Below, piece after piece: positions 37,306 through 46,073 of a stretch of 64,000 nucleotides of DNA. The notes below the pieces were generated by a model. It did not search any database and had not been told where the DNA came from. It saw only the letters and a list, made by a program, of their open reading frames with translations. This DNA comes from Bacteroidia bacterium (GTDB taxonomy: Bacteria; Bacteroidota; Bacteroidia; Bacteroidales; VadinHA17): positions 16,879-80,878 of the forward strand of contig JAPLDX010000068.1 of the NCBI GenBank assembly GCA_026391215.1. Direction: 5' to 3'. Both the position numbers and the translations under genes were made by a program. The number at the start of each line of letters is the position of its first letter. Position 1 is the first letter of the stretch.

Positions 37306-40206
37306 GGTTTTCTTGATCTCGAATTCCTGGTAGCCTTCAACGATATCACCTGCTTTTATGTCGTTGAAATTCTGAATGTTAAGCCCGCATTCATACCCGC
37401 CAACGACTTCCTTGACATCATCCTTGAATCGTTTGAGCGAACCGAGTTCCCCTGTATATATAACAATACCATCGCGTATTAAACGCACTCTGGTATTTCG
37501 TGTGATCTTTCCTTCCTTGACATAACATCCGGCAACCGTGCCAACTTTAGTGACCTTAAAGATCTCGCGTATTTCCAGGGTGGCGACAATCTCTTCTTTG
37601 ACCTCCGGAGAGAGCATCCCTTCCATAGCTGCCCTGATCTCCTCAATGGCATTGTATATAATTGAATAGAGACGGACATCAATCTCCTCCTTCTCGGCAA
37701 GCTTGCGTGCTGCCATTGATGGGCGAACCTGGAATCCTACTATAATTGCGTTGGATGCTGCAGCGAGCAGAATATCCGATTCTGAGATCTGGCCAACAGC
37801 TTTATGAATAATATTCAGCTGTATTTCAGGTGTTGACAGCTTGATAAGCGAATCGCTCAGAGCTTCAATTGATCCGTCAACGTCACCTTTTACGATAATA
37901 TTAAGTTCCTGGAAATTGCCAATGGCAATCCTTCTTCCTATTTCGTCAAGGGTAATATGCTTCTGCGTACGCAGTCCCTGTTCTCTCTGTAGCTGTGATC
38001 TCTTTGTGGCTATATCCTTTGCTTCCCTGTCGCTGTCCATTACATTGAATTTGTCACCGGCCTGGGGAGCGCCGTTGAGTCCTAGAACAAGAGCGGGTGT
38101 TGCCGGGCCGACTTCGTCAACCTTATTGCCTCTTTCATTGTACATAGCCTTTATATGTCCGAAGCTGGCTCCTGCCAGAAGTACATCACCAACCCTCAGC
38201 GTCCCGGCTTTTACGAGAATGGTTGCTGTGAATCCGCGGCCTTTATCAAGGGATGATTCCACAACTGTGCCAATTGCAGGCTTGTCGGGATTAGCCTTTA
38301 GATCAAGCATCTCAGCTTCGAGCAGTACTTTTTCAAGCAGAAGCTCAATATTGAGCCCGGTTTTTGCAGATATCTCCTGTGACTGGTATTTGCCTCCCCA
38401 GTCCTCAACCAGGTAATTCATATTTGCAAGAGCCTCCTTTATTTTCTCAGGATTTGAGGTAGGCTTATCAATCTTGTTGATCGCGAATACAATAGGTACT
38501 CCAGCGGCTGAAGCATGGTTGATGGCTTCTATTGTCTGCGGCATTACACCGTCATCAGCGGCCACAACAATAATAGCTATGTCGGTGATCTGTGCTCCGC
38601 GGGCACGCATTGCAGTGAAGGCCTCATGTCCGGGTGTATCCAGGAATGTTATCTGACGGCCGTCATCAAGCTTCACAGCGTAGGCTCCTATATGCTGTGT
38701 AATTCCGCCTGCCTCACCCGCGATCACATTTGTACGGCGTATATAGTCGAGCAATTTTGTTTTGCCATGATCGACATGTCCCATGACTGTTACTATCGGT
38801 GGCCTGGGCTTAAGATCTTCGTCTTCATCATCTGACTCCCTCACAGCTTCCTGAAGCTCAGCACTTACAAATTCTACCTTATAACCGAATTCATCGGCAA
38901 GAAGTGCCATTGTTTCTGCATCAAGACGCTGATTTATTGAAACGAAAAGCCCGAGGTTCATACATGTAGAGATAATGTCTGTAACCGGGGTATTCATCAT
39001 AATCGCCAGCTCATTTACCGACACGAATTCCGTAACCTTGAGGATATTCTTTTCCAATTCAATTCTGTCCTCGTCCTCGCGATGCTTCTGACTTATTGCT
39101 TCTCTCTTTTCCCTGCGGTATCTTGAACCCTTTGATTTGCCTTTTGTAGTAAGCCTCGCAAGCGTTTCCTTTATCTGCTTCTGTACTTCCTCTTCATCTA
39201 CCTCAACCCTTACAGGTCTTTTCTTCAGGATTTTCTTGCCGCCTTTTTCTTTTTTATCGCCCAGGTCAGGCTTGACTGCTGAAACCTGGTCTTTTTCCTT
39301 GGTGATCCTTTTCCTTCTTTTCTTCCTTCTGAAATCGCTCTCACTATTCACCTTTACCGGCTGGTATGGAGCAGGTTTCCTCTTTTCCTCCACAGGGAGG
39401 TTTATTCTCCCCACGACTGTAGGTCCGGTAATTTTCTGATAACCTGGCCTGAAAACTTCTATTATTTCCTCCTGTTCGGGGATTAAATCTGCTTCCGGGA
39501 TTTCCAGATCTGGTGCAGCTTGTGATACAGGCTCTTCTACAGTCTCCCTCTCTTTTTTTGATGGAGCTTTCTTTTCTTCTTCAACGACAGGTTCTTTTTC
39601 CTTGGTCTTCTCTTTTTTGGCAGGCTTAGCATCTTTGGTTACTGTACCAGGTTCAGCTTCACCTTTAGTATCTGAAGCTGAACGGCTCTTCTTTTCTTCA
39701 GCTGCACCTGTCTTTTCCGCAGCGGCCTTCTTCTGTTCATCCTTTTCAGGTTCAGCACTTTTTGCTGCTTCCTGTTTTGATGGTGCCGGTTTTTCTGTTT
39801 TGGGTATCTTTTCCAGATCAATCTTTCCGACAAGCTTTATGTCAGGCTTTTTGATCTCTGTTTTGATATCGACACCTTTCTTTATTCCTGAAGAATCTAT
39901 AACAAGCATCTCTTCTTCACGGTCAGTATCTTCAGACTGGGCTTTTTCCGGTACATCATCAATTGAAACGGTTTCTTTCTTCCGATGCAGATCTTTGAGG
40001 GCAAGCTTTTCAGATTCTTTCTTGACGCTTAAATCAGAGCTGTATTCTTTCAACAGCATAAGGTATGCTTCATGAGGAAGCTTTGTATTGGGATTTGGAT
40101 CGATTTCAATACCTTTCTTATGGAGGAATTCGATCATTGTGGAAATCCCTACATTGAACTCCTTGGCAGCTTTACTTAACCGTGTCGCCTTTACGTCCTC
40201 TGTCAT
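37300..40206 (-). CDS. infB: Translation initiation factor IF-2
   Basis: IF-2 is the GTPase that places initiator tRNA on the ribosome. The 968 residues comprise an N-terminal helical domain ([20 protein letters not shown]), a long low-complexity region rich in Lys, Glu, Pro and Ala (about 90-330), a second IF2-N domain (about 390-450) and the G domain from about 470. Motifs are [12 protein letters not shown] (G1), [10 protein letters not shown] (G2), DTPGHEAF (G3) and NKIDKP (G4). Domains II-IV end at FEIKKTL. It follows nusA by 49 nt in the conserved rimP-nusA-infB order. Confidence 0.97.
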   Translation of the reverse strand: MTEDVKATRLSKAAKEFNVGISTMIEFLHKKGIEIDPNPNTKLPHEAYLMLLKEYSSDLSVKKESEKLALKDLHRKKETVSIDDVPEKAQSEDTDREEEMLVIDSSGIKKGVDIKTEIKKPDIKLVGKIDLEKIPKTEKPAPSKQEAAKSAEPEKDEQKKAAAEKTGAAEEKKSRSASDTKGEAEPGTVTKDAKPAKKEKTKEKEPVVEEEKKAPSKKERETVEEPVSQAAPDLEIPEADLIPEQEEIIEVFRPGYQKITGPTVVGRINLPVEEKRKPAPYQPVKVNSESDFRRKKRRKRITKEKDQVSAVKPDLGDKKEKGGKKILKKRPVRVEVDEEEVQKQIKETLARLTTKGKSKGSRYRREKREAISQKHREDEDRIELEKNILKVTEFVSVNELAIMMNTPVTDIISTCMNLGLFVSINQRLDAETMALLADEFGYKVEFVSAELQEAVRESDDEDEDLKPRPPIVTVMGHVDHGKTKLLDYIRRTNVIAGEAGGITQHIGAYAVKLDDGRQITFLDTPGHEAFTAMRARGAQITDIAIIVVAADDGVMPQTIEAINHASAAGVPIVFAINKIDKPTSNPEKIKEALANMNYLVEDWGGKYQSQEISAKTGLNIELLLEKVLLEAEMLDLKANPDKPAIGTVVESSLDKGRGFTATILVKAGTLRVGDVLLAGASFGHIKAMYNERGNKVDEVGPATPALVLGLNGAPQAGDKFNVMDSDREAKDIATKRSQLQREQGLRTQKHITLDEIGRRIAIGNFQELNIIVKGDVDGSIEALSDSLIKLSTPEIQLNIIHKAVGQISESDILLAAASNAIIVGFQVRPSMAARKLAEKEEIDVRLYSIIYNAIEEIRAAMEGMLSPEVKEEIVATLEIREIFKVTKVGTVAGCYVKEGKITRNTRVRLIRDGIVIYTGELGSLKRFKDDVKEVVGGYECGLNIQNFNDIKAGDIVEGYQEFEIKKTL

Positions 40207-40255
40207 AGATATGCCCTGTCTTTATAATGACTTCAATAACAAAACTTTAATAATA

Positions 40256-41494
40256 TCATTCAAATTCAGCTTTAAGGATGTTTACAACTTCCTTAACGGT
40301 TTCCTCTTCAAGATCGGTTCTCTTAACAAGATCGCTTATAGAAAGGTTGAGAACGCTTCTGGCTGTGTCGCATCCGATAGCTTTAAGCTCATCGATGATC
40401 CATTCTTCAATCTCATCACTGAATTCCTCGAGTTTGACATCTTCCTCATCCTCACCTCCCGGCTCCCTGTACACATCAATCTCATAACCGGTCAGCTGAC
40501 TTGCAAGCTTAATATTAAGACCTCCTTTTCCTATAGCGAGGGATACTTCACTCGGTTTAAGATAGATCTCGGCTCTTTTCGTATCTTCAATGAGCTTTAT
40601 TGATGTGATTTTTGCCGGACTGAGAGCTCTCTGTATAAAGAGCTGGTTATTGGCGGTATAGTTTATGACATCAATATTTTCATTACGGAGTTCCCTTACA
40701 ATGCCATGTATTCTTGATCCTTTCATACCAACACAGGCGCCTACCGGGTCGATCCTTTCATCATATGATTCCACTGCAACTTTGGCCCGTTCACCCGGAA
40801 CCCTGACAATCTTCTTTATAGTGATAAGCCCATCGAATATCTCAGGTACTTCAAGCTCGAAAAGCCTTTCAAGGAATACAGGTGAAGTACGGCTGAGAAT
40901 TATGAAAGGTGTGTTATTCCTCATTTCAACCTTAATGACAACAGCTCTTATGGAGTCGCCTTTCCTGAAATGATCGGAAGGTATCTGTTCGCTTTTGGGT
41001 ATAATAAGCTCATTCCCGTCATCATCAAGAACTAGGATCTCTCTTTTCCAGACCTGGTAAACCTCACCGGTGACGATCTCGCCGATCCGATCCTTGTACT
41101 TCATGTAGATGTTGTTCTTTTCAAGATCCAGGATACGCGCTGTAAGATTTTGTCGCAGCGACAAAATTGCCCTTCTTCCGAAATCGAGGAACTTAACCTC
41201 ATCCGAGACCTCTTCGCCTACTTCATAGTCATCATCAATTTTCTTGGCTTCTGAAAGCGGTATCTGAGTTATGGGGTCGGTAATCTCATCGTCATTGACA
41301 ACAGTTCTGTTACGCCATATTTCGAAGTCGCCTTTATCGATATTGACAATAATGTCGAAATTATCTGCCGATCCGTACCTTTTGGCAAGCATACCTCTGA
41401 AAACATCCTCCAGAACGCTCATCATTGTCGGGCGATCAATATTTTTCAGCTCTTTAAATTCCGAAAAAGTGTCGATCAAATTAATATTTTCCAT
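40256..41494 (-). CDS. nusA: Transcription termination/antitermination protein NusA
   Basis: NusA binds RNA polymerase and nascent RNA and tunes pausing, termination and antitermination. The 412 residues hold the N-terminal polymerase-binding domain, an S1 domain (about 135-200; GEIVTGEVYQVWKREI), two KH domains (DPVGACVGMKGSRIHGI and SLAIGKGGLNIKLASQLTG) and a short acidic C-terminus with one helix-hairpin-helix-like repeat (LKAIGCDTARSVLNLS). It lies 17 nt after rimP. The coding sequence contains an almost perfect 21-bp palindrome at 41147-41167. Confidence 0.96.
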   Translation of the reverse strand: MENINLIDTFSEFKELKNIDRPTMMSVLEDVFRGMLAKRYGSADNFDIIVNIDKGDFEIWRNRTVVNDDEITDPITQIPLSEAKKIDDDYEVGEEVSDEVKFLDFGRRAILSLRQNLTARILDLEKNNIYMKYKDRIGEIVTGEVYQVWKREILVLDDDGNELIIPKSEQIPSDHFRKGDSIRAVVIKVEMRNNTPFIILSRTSPVFLERLFELEVPEIFDGLITIKKIVRVPGERAKVAVESYDERIDPVGACVGMKGSRIHGIVRELRNENIDVINYTANNQLFIQRALSPAKITSIKLIEDTKRAEIYLKPSEVSLAIGKGGLNIKLASQLTGYEIDVYREPGGEDEEDVKLEEFSDEIEEWIIDELKAIGCDTARSVLNLSISDLVKRTDLEEETVKEVVNILKAEFE

Positions 41495-41511
41495 CTGGTA
41501 TTAACCTATTT

Positions 41512-41964
41512 TTATTTAATCACTAAAACCTCTTTTGTCGATTTTACCTGGTCAAAGTTGAACGAAATATCCTTCAGCTCCTTACCCTTGCCTTTTACTC
41601 TGACTTCAGTTTCCAGTTCAAATCCTCCCTTTGTCACATTTTTAAGATTACCTGTAAACTTTTCGCCATCCGTATCAACAACCTCAACTTTCTTTCCTTC
41701 ATTTTTATAGTACTGTTCAGGCACTCCGAAAGGCATATCAAGTCCCGGAGAAGAAACCTGCAGCTCAAAGTCCTCAGTGCTGCGGTCAAAGTGTTTTTCA
41801 ACATAGCGGTGAATGGCAGCACATTCATCAATGGTTATGCCTGTCATTGTATCTGCCAGTACAGTTATTTTGTTTGAACTGCTCACTCTGATTGTGACAA
41901 GAAAAATACCTGTTCCCTTAATGAACTCACTTACAAGCTTTTCTATTTTATTTTTATCTACCAT
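41512..41964 (-). CDS. rimP: Ribosome maturation factor RimP
   Basis: RimP assists assembly of the 30S subunit. The 150 residues show the N-terminal alpha/beta domain with ITIDECAAIHRYVEKHFD and FELQVSSPGLDMPF, which is the family hallmark (VSSPGLDRP in most members), followed by a C-terminal SH3-like beta domain (KVEVVDTDGEKFTGNL). It is the first gene of the rimP-nusA-infB operon; a good promoter lies 68 nt upstream at 42032. Confidence 0.93.
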   Translation of the reverse strand: MVDKNKIEKLVSEFIKGTGIFLVTIRVSSSNKITVLADTMTGITIDECAAIHRYVEKHFDRSTEDFELQVSSPGLDMPFGVPEQYYKNEGKKVEVVDTDGEKFTGNLKNVTKGGFELETEVRVKGKGKELKDISFNFDQVKSTKEVLVIK

Positions 41965-42031
41965 ACTTTAAATTAAGAAATAAAATAGGGGACTCTGGTC
42001 CCCTTGTCTCAACTACCCCTCAAATCGGTTG

Positions 42032-42061
42032 CAAAGATAAATAATGTTTTGTAATTAGCAA
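42032..42061 (-). promoter_or_regulatory. Promoter of the rimP-nusA-infB operon
   Basis: On the minus strand TTG, a 19-nt spacer and TATCTTTG form a good Bacteroidota-type promoter. The -7 box is the plus-strand CAAAGATA at 42032-42039. It points at rimP, about 68 nt away. Confidence 0.65.
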
Positions 42062-42109
42062 TAAGAAAGATAATTATTAGTAATATTTTGATTTGAAATA
42101 TAACGGAAA

Positions 42110-42205
42110 GGCACAACGGCGTAGCGGCATAAAGGCGCAAAGGTGTTTCGATCATTTACATTTTCCTTTGTGTACCTTTGTGATCTACCTTTGTGCCCCT
42201 TTGTG
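42110..42205. repeat. Opposed degenerate octamer arrays (GGCRYAAA)n and (CCTTTGTG)4
   Basis: Five 8-nt units GGCACAAC, GGCGTAGC, GGCATAAA, GGCGCAAA and GGTGTTTC run from 42110 to 42149. Then four copies of CCTTTGTG, spaced 10-13 nt, run in the opposite sense to 42205. The two halves are partly complementary and could fold into a long hairpin. The array reaches the probable start of the radical SAM gene, and the track ORF begins inside it. Confidence 0.75.
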
Positions 42206-43165
42206 TTTAAAAAAGAAATAATAAGTTATTATGAAATCTATGATAGCAGTGAGCATGATCTGCTGTCTCACTGCACTTTATGCCCGCGGGAATGCGGGGT
42301 GAACAGGTTTAATAGCGGTGATGGATATTGTGGAATGGATGCAGGGATGAATATTGCATCAATATGCATCCACAGGGGAGAAGAACCCCCGATAAGCGGT
42401 CCCGATGGCATCTGTAATATATTTTTTGCCGGCTGCAATCTTCACTGCATCTATTGTCAGAACTATGACATAAGCAGATCTGATGGAAAAAACAGGAAAA
42501 CTTCATTGACATTAGCGGAGGTTCTCGATCAGATTGAAAACATCCTTTCTGCAGGCATCAGGGCTGTCGGATTTGTCTCCCCTTCACATGTCGTTCCTCA
42601 AGTAAGGGCAATTATACGAGGACTGAATGCAAGAGGTCTTAAGCCAATAACGGTATATAATACAAATAGTTACGACAAACCGGAGGTGATAGACGCTCTT
42701 GATGGCATGATTGATGTCTGGCTCCCTGACTACAAATATGTCACACCTGGAACAGCGAAAGAGTATTCCGATGCTTCTGATTATCCTGAGGTGTCACTGA
42801 AGGCAATAAAGCGAATGTATTACCAGAAGGGTTCCGTACTTCAGATGGATGAGAAGGGAAGGGCAGAGAGCGGCATGCTGTTACGGCATCTAGTATTGCC
42901 GGGTCATGCTGAGGAGAGCAAACAGGTAATGAGAAAGATCGCCGGTGAATTGTCAGCAGGAGTTCATATTTCGCTAATGTCGCAGTATCATCCGACATAC
43001 GAGGTAAAAAACCATCCTGTGATTAACAGACCCCTTTACATTAAAGAGTACAACGAAGTGACTGCAGAAATGGAGAAGCTGGGGTTCCGTAATGGCTGGC
43101 TTCAGGAGATGAACAGTTACCGGAATTACAGGCCGGATTTCAGAAAAAAGAATCCTTTTGAATAA
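42203..43165 (+). CDS. Radical SAM protein related to pyruvate formate-lyase activating enzymes (PflX/COG1313-like)
   Basis: The radical SAM cluster motif GCNLHCIYCQNYDIS gives CxxxCxxC, which binds a 4Fe-4S cluster that cleaves SAM. Further cysteines near the N-terminus (HCTLCPRECGVNR, YCGMDAG) are typical of COG1313. The track start at 42143 lies in the repeat array, so I prefer GTG at 42203 (MFKKEIISYYEIYDSS), giving 320 residues; the true start is uncertain. SPSHVVPQVRAIIRGLN and VWLPDYKYVTP follow the cluster motif. The target is unknown, although the family is thought to activate glycyl-radical or related partners. No such partner is adjacent. Confidence 0.85.
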   Translation: MFKKEIISYYEIYDSSEHDLLSHCTLCPRECGVNRFNSGDGYCGMDAGMNIASICIHRGEEPPISGPDGICNIFFAGCNLHCIYCQNYDISRSDGKNRKTSLTLAEVLDQIENILSAGIRAVGFVSPSHVVPQVRAIIRGLNARGLKPITVYNTNSYDKPEVIDALDGMIDVWLPDYKYVTPGTAKEYSDASDYPEVSLKAIKRMYYQKGSVLQMDEKGRAESGMLLRHLVLPGHAEESKQVMRKIAGELSAGVHISLMSQYHPTYEVKNHPVINRPLYIKEYNEVTAEMEKLGFRNGWLQEMNSYRNYRPDFRKKNPFE

Positions 43166-43242
43166 TTGATTTAGTGCAATTATTTTAATATATTTTCGCC
43201 GGTTTTCAATTAATGGAAACCCTTAACGGAAAGGAGCAAAAA

Positions 43243-43953
43243 ATGTGTTTCTCGGCAGGAGCAAGCTTTACGGCAGGAGCAGTCATTTCAGCTATTGGTA
43301 TTGCGACGGTTAAAGAGGTTCAAAAACCGTCTCAGTGGGTATTTGCCAGCATACCTTTGATTTTTGGAATTCAGCAAATTGCAGAAGGTTGTCTGTGGAT
43401 GACATTACAGAATGGTGATTATGCTGTCATTCAGAAAATCAGTACATATATTTTTCTACTGACGGCAGATGCTCTCTGGCCGGTAATAATTCCTCTTTCT
43501 GTCCTGTTATTGGAAGAAGATAGTAAAAGGCGCAAAATATTGCGGATTCTGCTATTTACGGGCATAATCTTAGCATTGTATTATGCATATTTCATAGTGT
43601 TTTTCAAAGTGACACCTCAGATTCTGAATTGTCATATTTATTATGACACTTTTACCCCGGAATCTCTCATGATACCTGCTTTCTTGATTTACTTATTCGT
43701 AACCATCACATCCTTGTTTGTCTCAAGCACTAAAAATATGCATCTACTGGGTATTTTAATGTTTCTGTCATGTGTGGTTTCAGTTATTTTCTATACAATA
43801 AATACTACTTCGGTCTGGTGCTTTTTTGCGGCGGTTATCAGCGGTGTGATATATTGGATCATCCGGGTACCGCAGGAGGAGAACAGTCCGATCAGCCTCA
43901 GATTAATGAAGATTATATCTGATAACAATCCCTGGAAAAGAAGATCAAACTAA
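43243..43953 (+). CDS. DUF6629 family integral membrane protein
   Basis: I choose the start at 43243 because DUF6629 proteins begin MCFSAxASF and because AAGGAG, an unusually clear ribosome binding site for this window, lies 6 nt upstream; the track start at 43213 would add ten polar residues. The 236 residues form about seven hydrophobic segments. The conserved part MCFSAGASFTAGAVISAIG continues with IPLIFGIQQIAEGCLWM. Function is unknown. It ends 7 nt from the convergent oxidoreductase gene. Confidence 0.8.
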   Translation: MCFSAGASFTAGAVISAIGIATVKEVQKPSQWVFASIPLIFGIQQIAEGCLWMTLQNGDYAVIQKISTYIFLLTADALWPVIIPLSVLLLEEDSKRRKILRILLFTGIILALYYAYFIVFFKVTPQILNCHIYYDTFTPESLMIPAFLIYLFVTITSLFVSSTKNMHLLGILMFLSCVVSVIFYTINTTSVWCFFAAVISGVIYWIIRVPQEENSPISLRLMKIISDNNPWKRRSN

Positions 43954-43960
43954 TCCTCAT

Positions 43961-45334
43961 TTAAAATCCGGTCACCTTCCATCCTTTCCGGTAATCTCGG
44001 CGAAGGTATTTATTAGCTTCAGGATAGTTTGTCACAGCCATTTTCCCGGCATTCCATTCCAGCAATGTATCCGGGACGCGGATTGCCACCGTACCAAGGA
44101 GAATTGCCTCTGTCATCGGTCCCGTCTGTGCGAAATGAGATTCAGTCTTAGGGCCGCCCAGGCAGGCAACTACAAAGCTGTGATAATGATTACCGGCTTC
44201 GAATTCAGGTATTTTATAATTTGCGAATTTACTTTCGGGTAACAATACAGGAAATTCATCATGCGGATTAAGCAGGGCTCCTTCAGTACCAATAAGCATT
44301 GCGGATTCAGCGGGATATTCTTTTCCCGCATATAAGTCACGTACTTCCGTGGGAGGATAAAACTCTCCATCGAACCATTCCAATGGAAGAACGTCAGAAT
44401 CCGTTTTATCGTTTCCCGGAAACATCCATGTTATATGATCACCCTGGGGCCAGTTATCAGTTCTTCTTTCAGGTGAATCCTTCCATGACTTCTGAACTTC
44501 GGCTATAACAGATATAGGTGGTTTCAATCCAATACCTTTCCAGACAGCATCAAATATATGGCATCCGATGTCGCCTGACCAGCCAGTTCCAAAGTCCTGC
44601 CATGCTCTCCATTTTGTCTGATGATATATTTCGGGAGCATAAGGACGCATAGGTGCAGTGCCGATCCAGATGTCCCAGTTCAGATTTGCCGGAGCTGCCT
44701 GTCCCTGTGGAGGACGTGGTCCAAAAAGGCGGTAATTTTCTACGGCACCAGGGCGATTGGAACAGAGATATGCATGCTTTATCTTGCCAATGGCACCGTC
44801 TTTAATTAGCTGGACCGCTGTCAGGTCACCTTTTCTCGAGGCAATCTGAGTGCCAAGCTGGGTTATCACTCCATTCTTCACTGTTGCTTCTGTAAGGGCT
44901 CGAACCTCTGCCACATCATGACACATTGGTTTCTGGCAATAGACATGCTTTCCCATCCTGATAGCCATCATGGCAATCGGGAAGTGATTATGATCCGGTA
45001 CAGTAACATTGACAGAATCAATATTATTCTCTTCTTTCCTGAGAAGCTCGCGCCAGTCGGAATAAGTACGGGCATCAGGAAGAATTTCAGAGGCCTTCTT
45101 CAGATTGTCAGCATCCACATCGCATATTGCGACGATCTGTACATTCGGATCCTCTTTGAATTTATTAAGGTCTGACCATCCCATCCCCCCGACTCCTATG
45201 CAGGCATGATTAAGCTTGCCGTTTGATGATGGGGCATTCCCTGAGCATCTGATTATGAGCGGTGCGCCAATTGCGGCAGTTGCAGCCGTTTGTATAAACT
45301 TCCTTCGTGATAATGAATTGTTATGGTTTGTCAT
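43961..45334 (-). CDS. Gfo/Idh/MocA family oxidoreductase with Tat-type signal (second copy)
   Basis: This is an exported NAD(P)-dependent sugar oxidoreductase. The start at 45334 gives MTNHNNSLSRRKFIQTAATA, a proper twin-arginine signal; the track start at 45403 would add 23 hydrophobic residues and touches the DUF559 element. The Rossmann region reads HACIGVGGMGWSDL, and VTVPDHNHFPIA and CQKPMCHDVAEV carry the catalytic-type lysine. At 457 residues it shares its C-terminal layout (LRRDYRKGW) with the protein at 18480, so they are paralogues. It stands alone here, without DUF1080. The substrate is unknown. Confidence 0.86.
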   Translation of the reverse strand: MTNHNNSLSRRKFIQTAATAAIGAPLIIRCSGNAPSSNGKLNHACIGVGGMGWSDLNKFKEDPNVQIVAICDVDADNLKKASEILPDARTYSDWRELLRKEENNIDSVNVTVPDHNHFPIAMMAIRMGKHVYCQKPMCHDVAEVRALTEATVKNGVITQLGTQIASRKGDLTAVQLIKDGAIGKIKHAYLCSNRPGAVENYRLFGPRPPQGQAAPANLNWDIWIGTAPMRPYAPEIYHQTKWRAWQDFGTGWSGDIGCHIFDAVWKGIGLKPPISVIAEVQKSWKDSPERRTDNWPQGDHITWMFPGNDKTDSDVLPLEWFDGEFYPPTEVRDLYAGKEYPAESAMLIGTEGALLNPHDEFPVLLPESKFANYKIPEFEAGNHYHSFVVACLGGPKTESHFAQTGPMTEAILLGTVAIRVPDTLLEWNAGKMAVTNYPEANKYLRRDYRKGWKVTGF

Positions 45335-45400
45335 GGCCTGATGGATAATATTAAATGCTACATAAAATGCAAGTAATGCAAGATAAGAAATTTTGCAATT

Positions 45401-45987
45401 CATGTACTCACCCCCTTCCTTCGCTACGCTCAGGTTTTCCCCCTCTCTGCTGAAGCAAAGAGGGAGAAGGATTCACCTAATAATGTCGTAGATTTTGTAT
45501 TTTTATATTGTGTTAAAAAAATATGTCTCAATCTAAGAAATTTGATATTAAAGGAATTAAGAAGCATGCTCAAGACCTGAGAAATAATATGACTGAATCT
45601 GAAAAACTATTGTGGAGAGAGCTTAAGGGAAGGAAACTATCAGGTTCTAAGTTTTTACGTCAGCACTATATACTTTATAAAGGCAATTTAACGAGATACA
45701 ATTATTTTATTGCTGATTTTTATTGTTATGCCCGGAAAGCTGTGATTGAACTTGATGGCCCGATTCATGATACTTCAGTCGAATATGATCAATTCAGAGA
45801 TTCGGAATTGCAGGAACTGGGTTTTCATATTTTACATATCAAAAATGAAGAGCTATCAAATATAAAAGAAGTTCTTTGTAAAATCATTTTATTTCTTAAT
45901 CGAATAAGCAAATAATCAACTAATTACACGAACTTACTCCCCCCTCTTTGCTTCAGCAGAGAGGGGGGCTGAGGGGGTGAGTACGTG
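45401..45987. mobile_element. Inverted-repeat element carrying a DUF559 gene
   Basis: The left end CATGTACTCACCCCCT and the right end AGGGGGTGAGTACGTG are inverted copies. Each end also contains the hairpin CCCTCTCTGCTGAAGCAAAGAGGG (left about 45441-45464, right, inverted, about 45942-45968). The left copy has about 20 extra bases (CTTCCTTCGCTACGCTCAGG) between tip and hairpin. The only gene inside is the DUF559 gene. The tips and hairpin plan match the gene-less segment at 14398-14514, which argues for a mobile family. No target-site duplication is evident beyond CAY/RTG at the borders. Confidence 0.7.
45523..45915 (+). CDS. DUF559 domain protein, Vsr/PD-(D/E)XK-like nuclease fold
   Basis: The 130 residues are one DUF559 domain, a family related to very-short-patch-repair and restriction-type endonucleases. 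The N-terminal MTESEKLLWRELKGRKLSG is typical, RQHYIL is the start of the core, and FIADFYCYARKAVIELDG gives Asp65, Glu76 and Asp78 as likely metal ligands, followed by His82; LQELGFHILHIKNEEL closes the domain. There is no methyltransferase or other restriction gene nearby. It is the only gene between the inverted repeats at 45401-45987 and may be what moves or maintains the element. Activity is inferred from fold only. Confidence 0.85.
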   Translation: MSQSKKFDIKGIKKHAQDLRNNMTESEKLLWRELKGRKLSGSKFLRQHYILYKGNLTRYNYFIADFYCYARKAVIELDGPIHDTSVEYDQFRDSELQELGFHILHIKNEELSNIKEVLCKIILFLNRISK

Positions 45988-45990
45988 TTG

Positions 45991-46022
45991 TACAAAACAA
46001 AAACCCCGCTTTTGGCGGGGTT
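45991..46022 (-). terminator. Rho-independent terminator for the gene at 46074
   Basis: On the minus strand the stem AACCCCGC/GCGGGGTT (loop of 5) is followed by TTTGTTTTG. It lies about 52 nt after the stop of the 46074 gene and directly beside the right end of the DUF559 element. Confidence 0.8.
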
Positions 46023-46073
46023 GCGAGTCTCAAAGACTCCTGGCACACATTATCTTATCTGCTATATGTTGCC

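Noticed and set aside
39602-40075. 157-residue plus-strand ORF opposite infB
   Set aside because: It is the antisense shadow of the Lys/Glu-rich region of IF-2; the Ser/Phe-rich composition follows from that codon use.
43161-43184. Hairpin AATAATTG/CAATTATT after the radical SAM gene as terminator
   Set aside because: The stem is pure weak pairing apart from one G-C and overlaps the stop codon; no firm T-run follows.
45523-45915. DUF559 gene as part of a restriction-modification system
   Set aside because: There is no methyltransferase or specificity gene nearby; the inverted repeats offer a better context.
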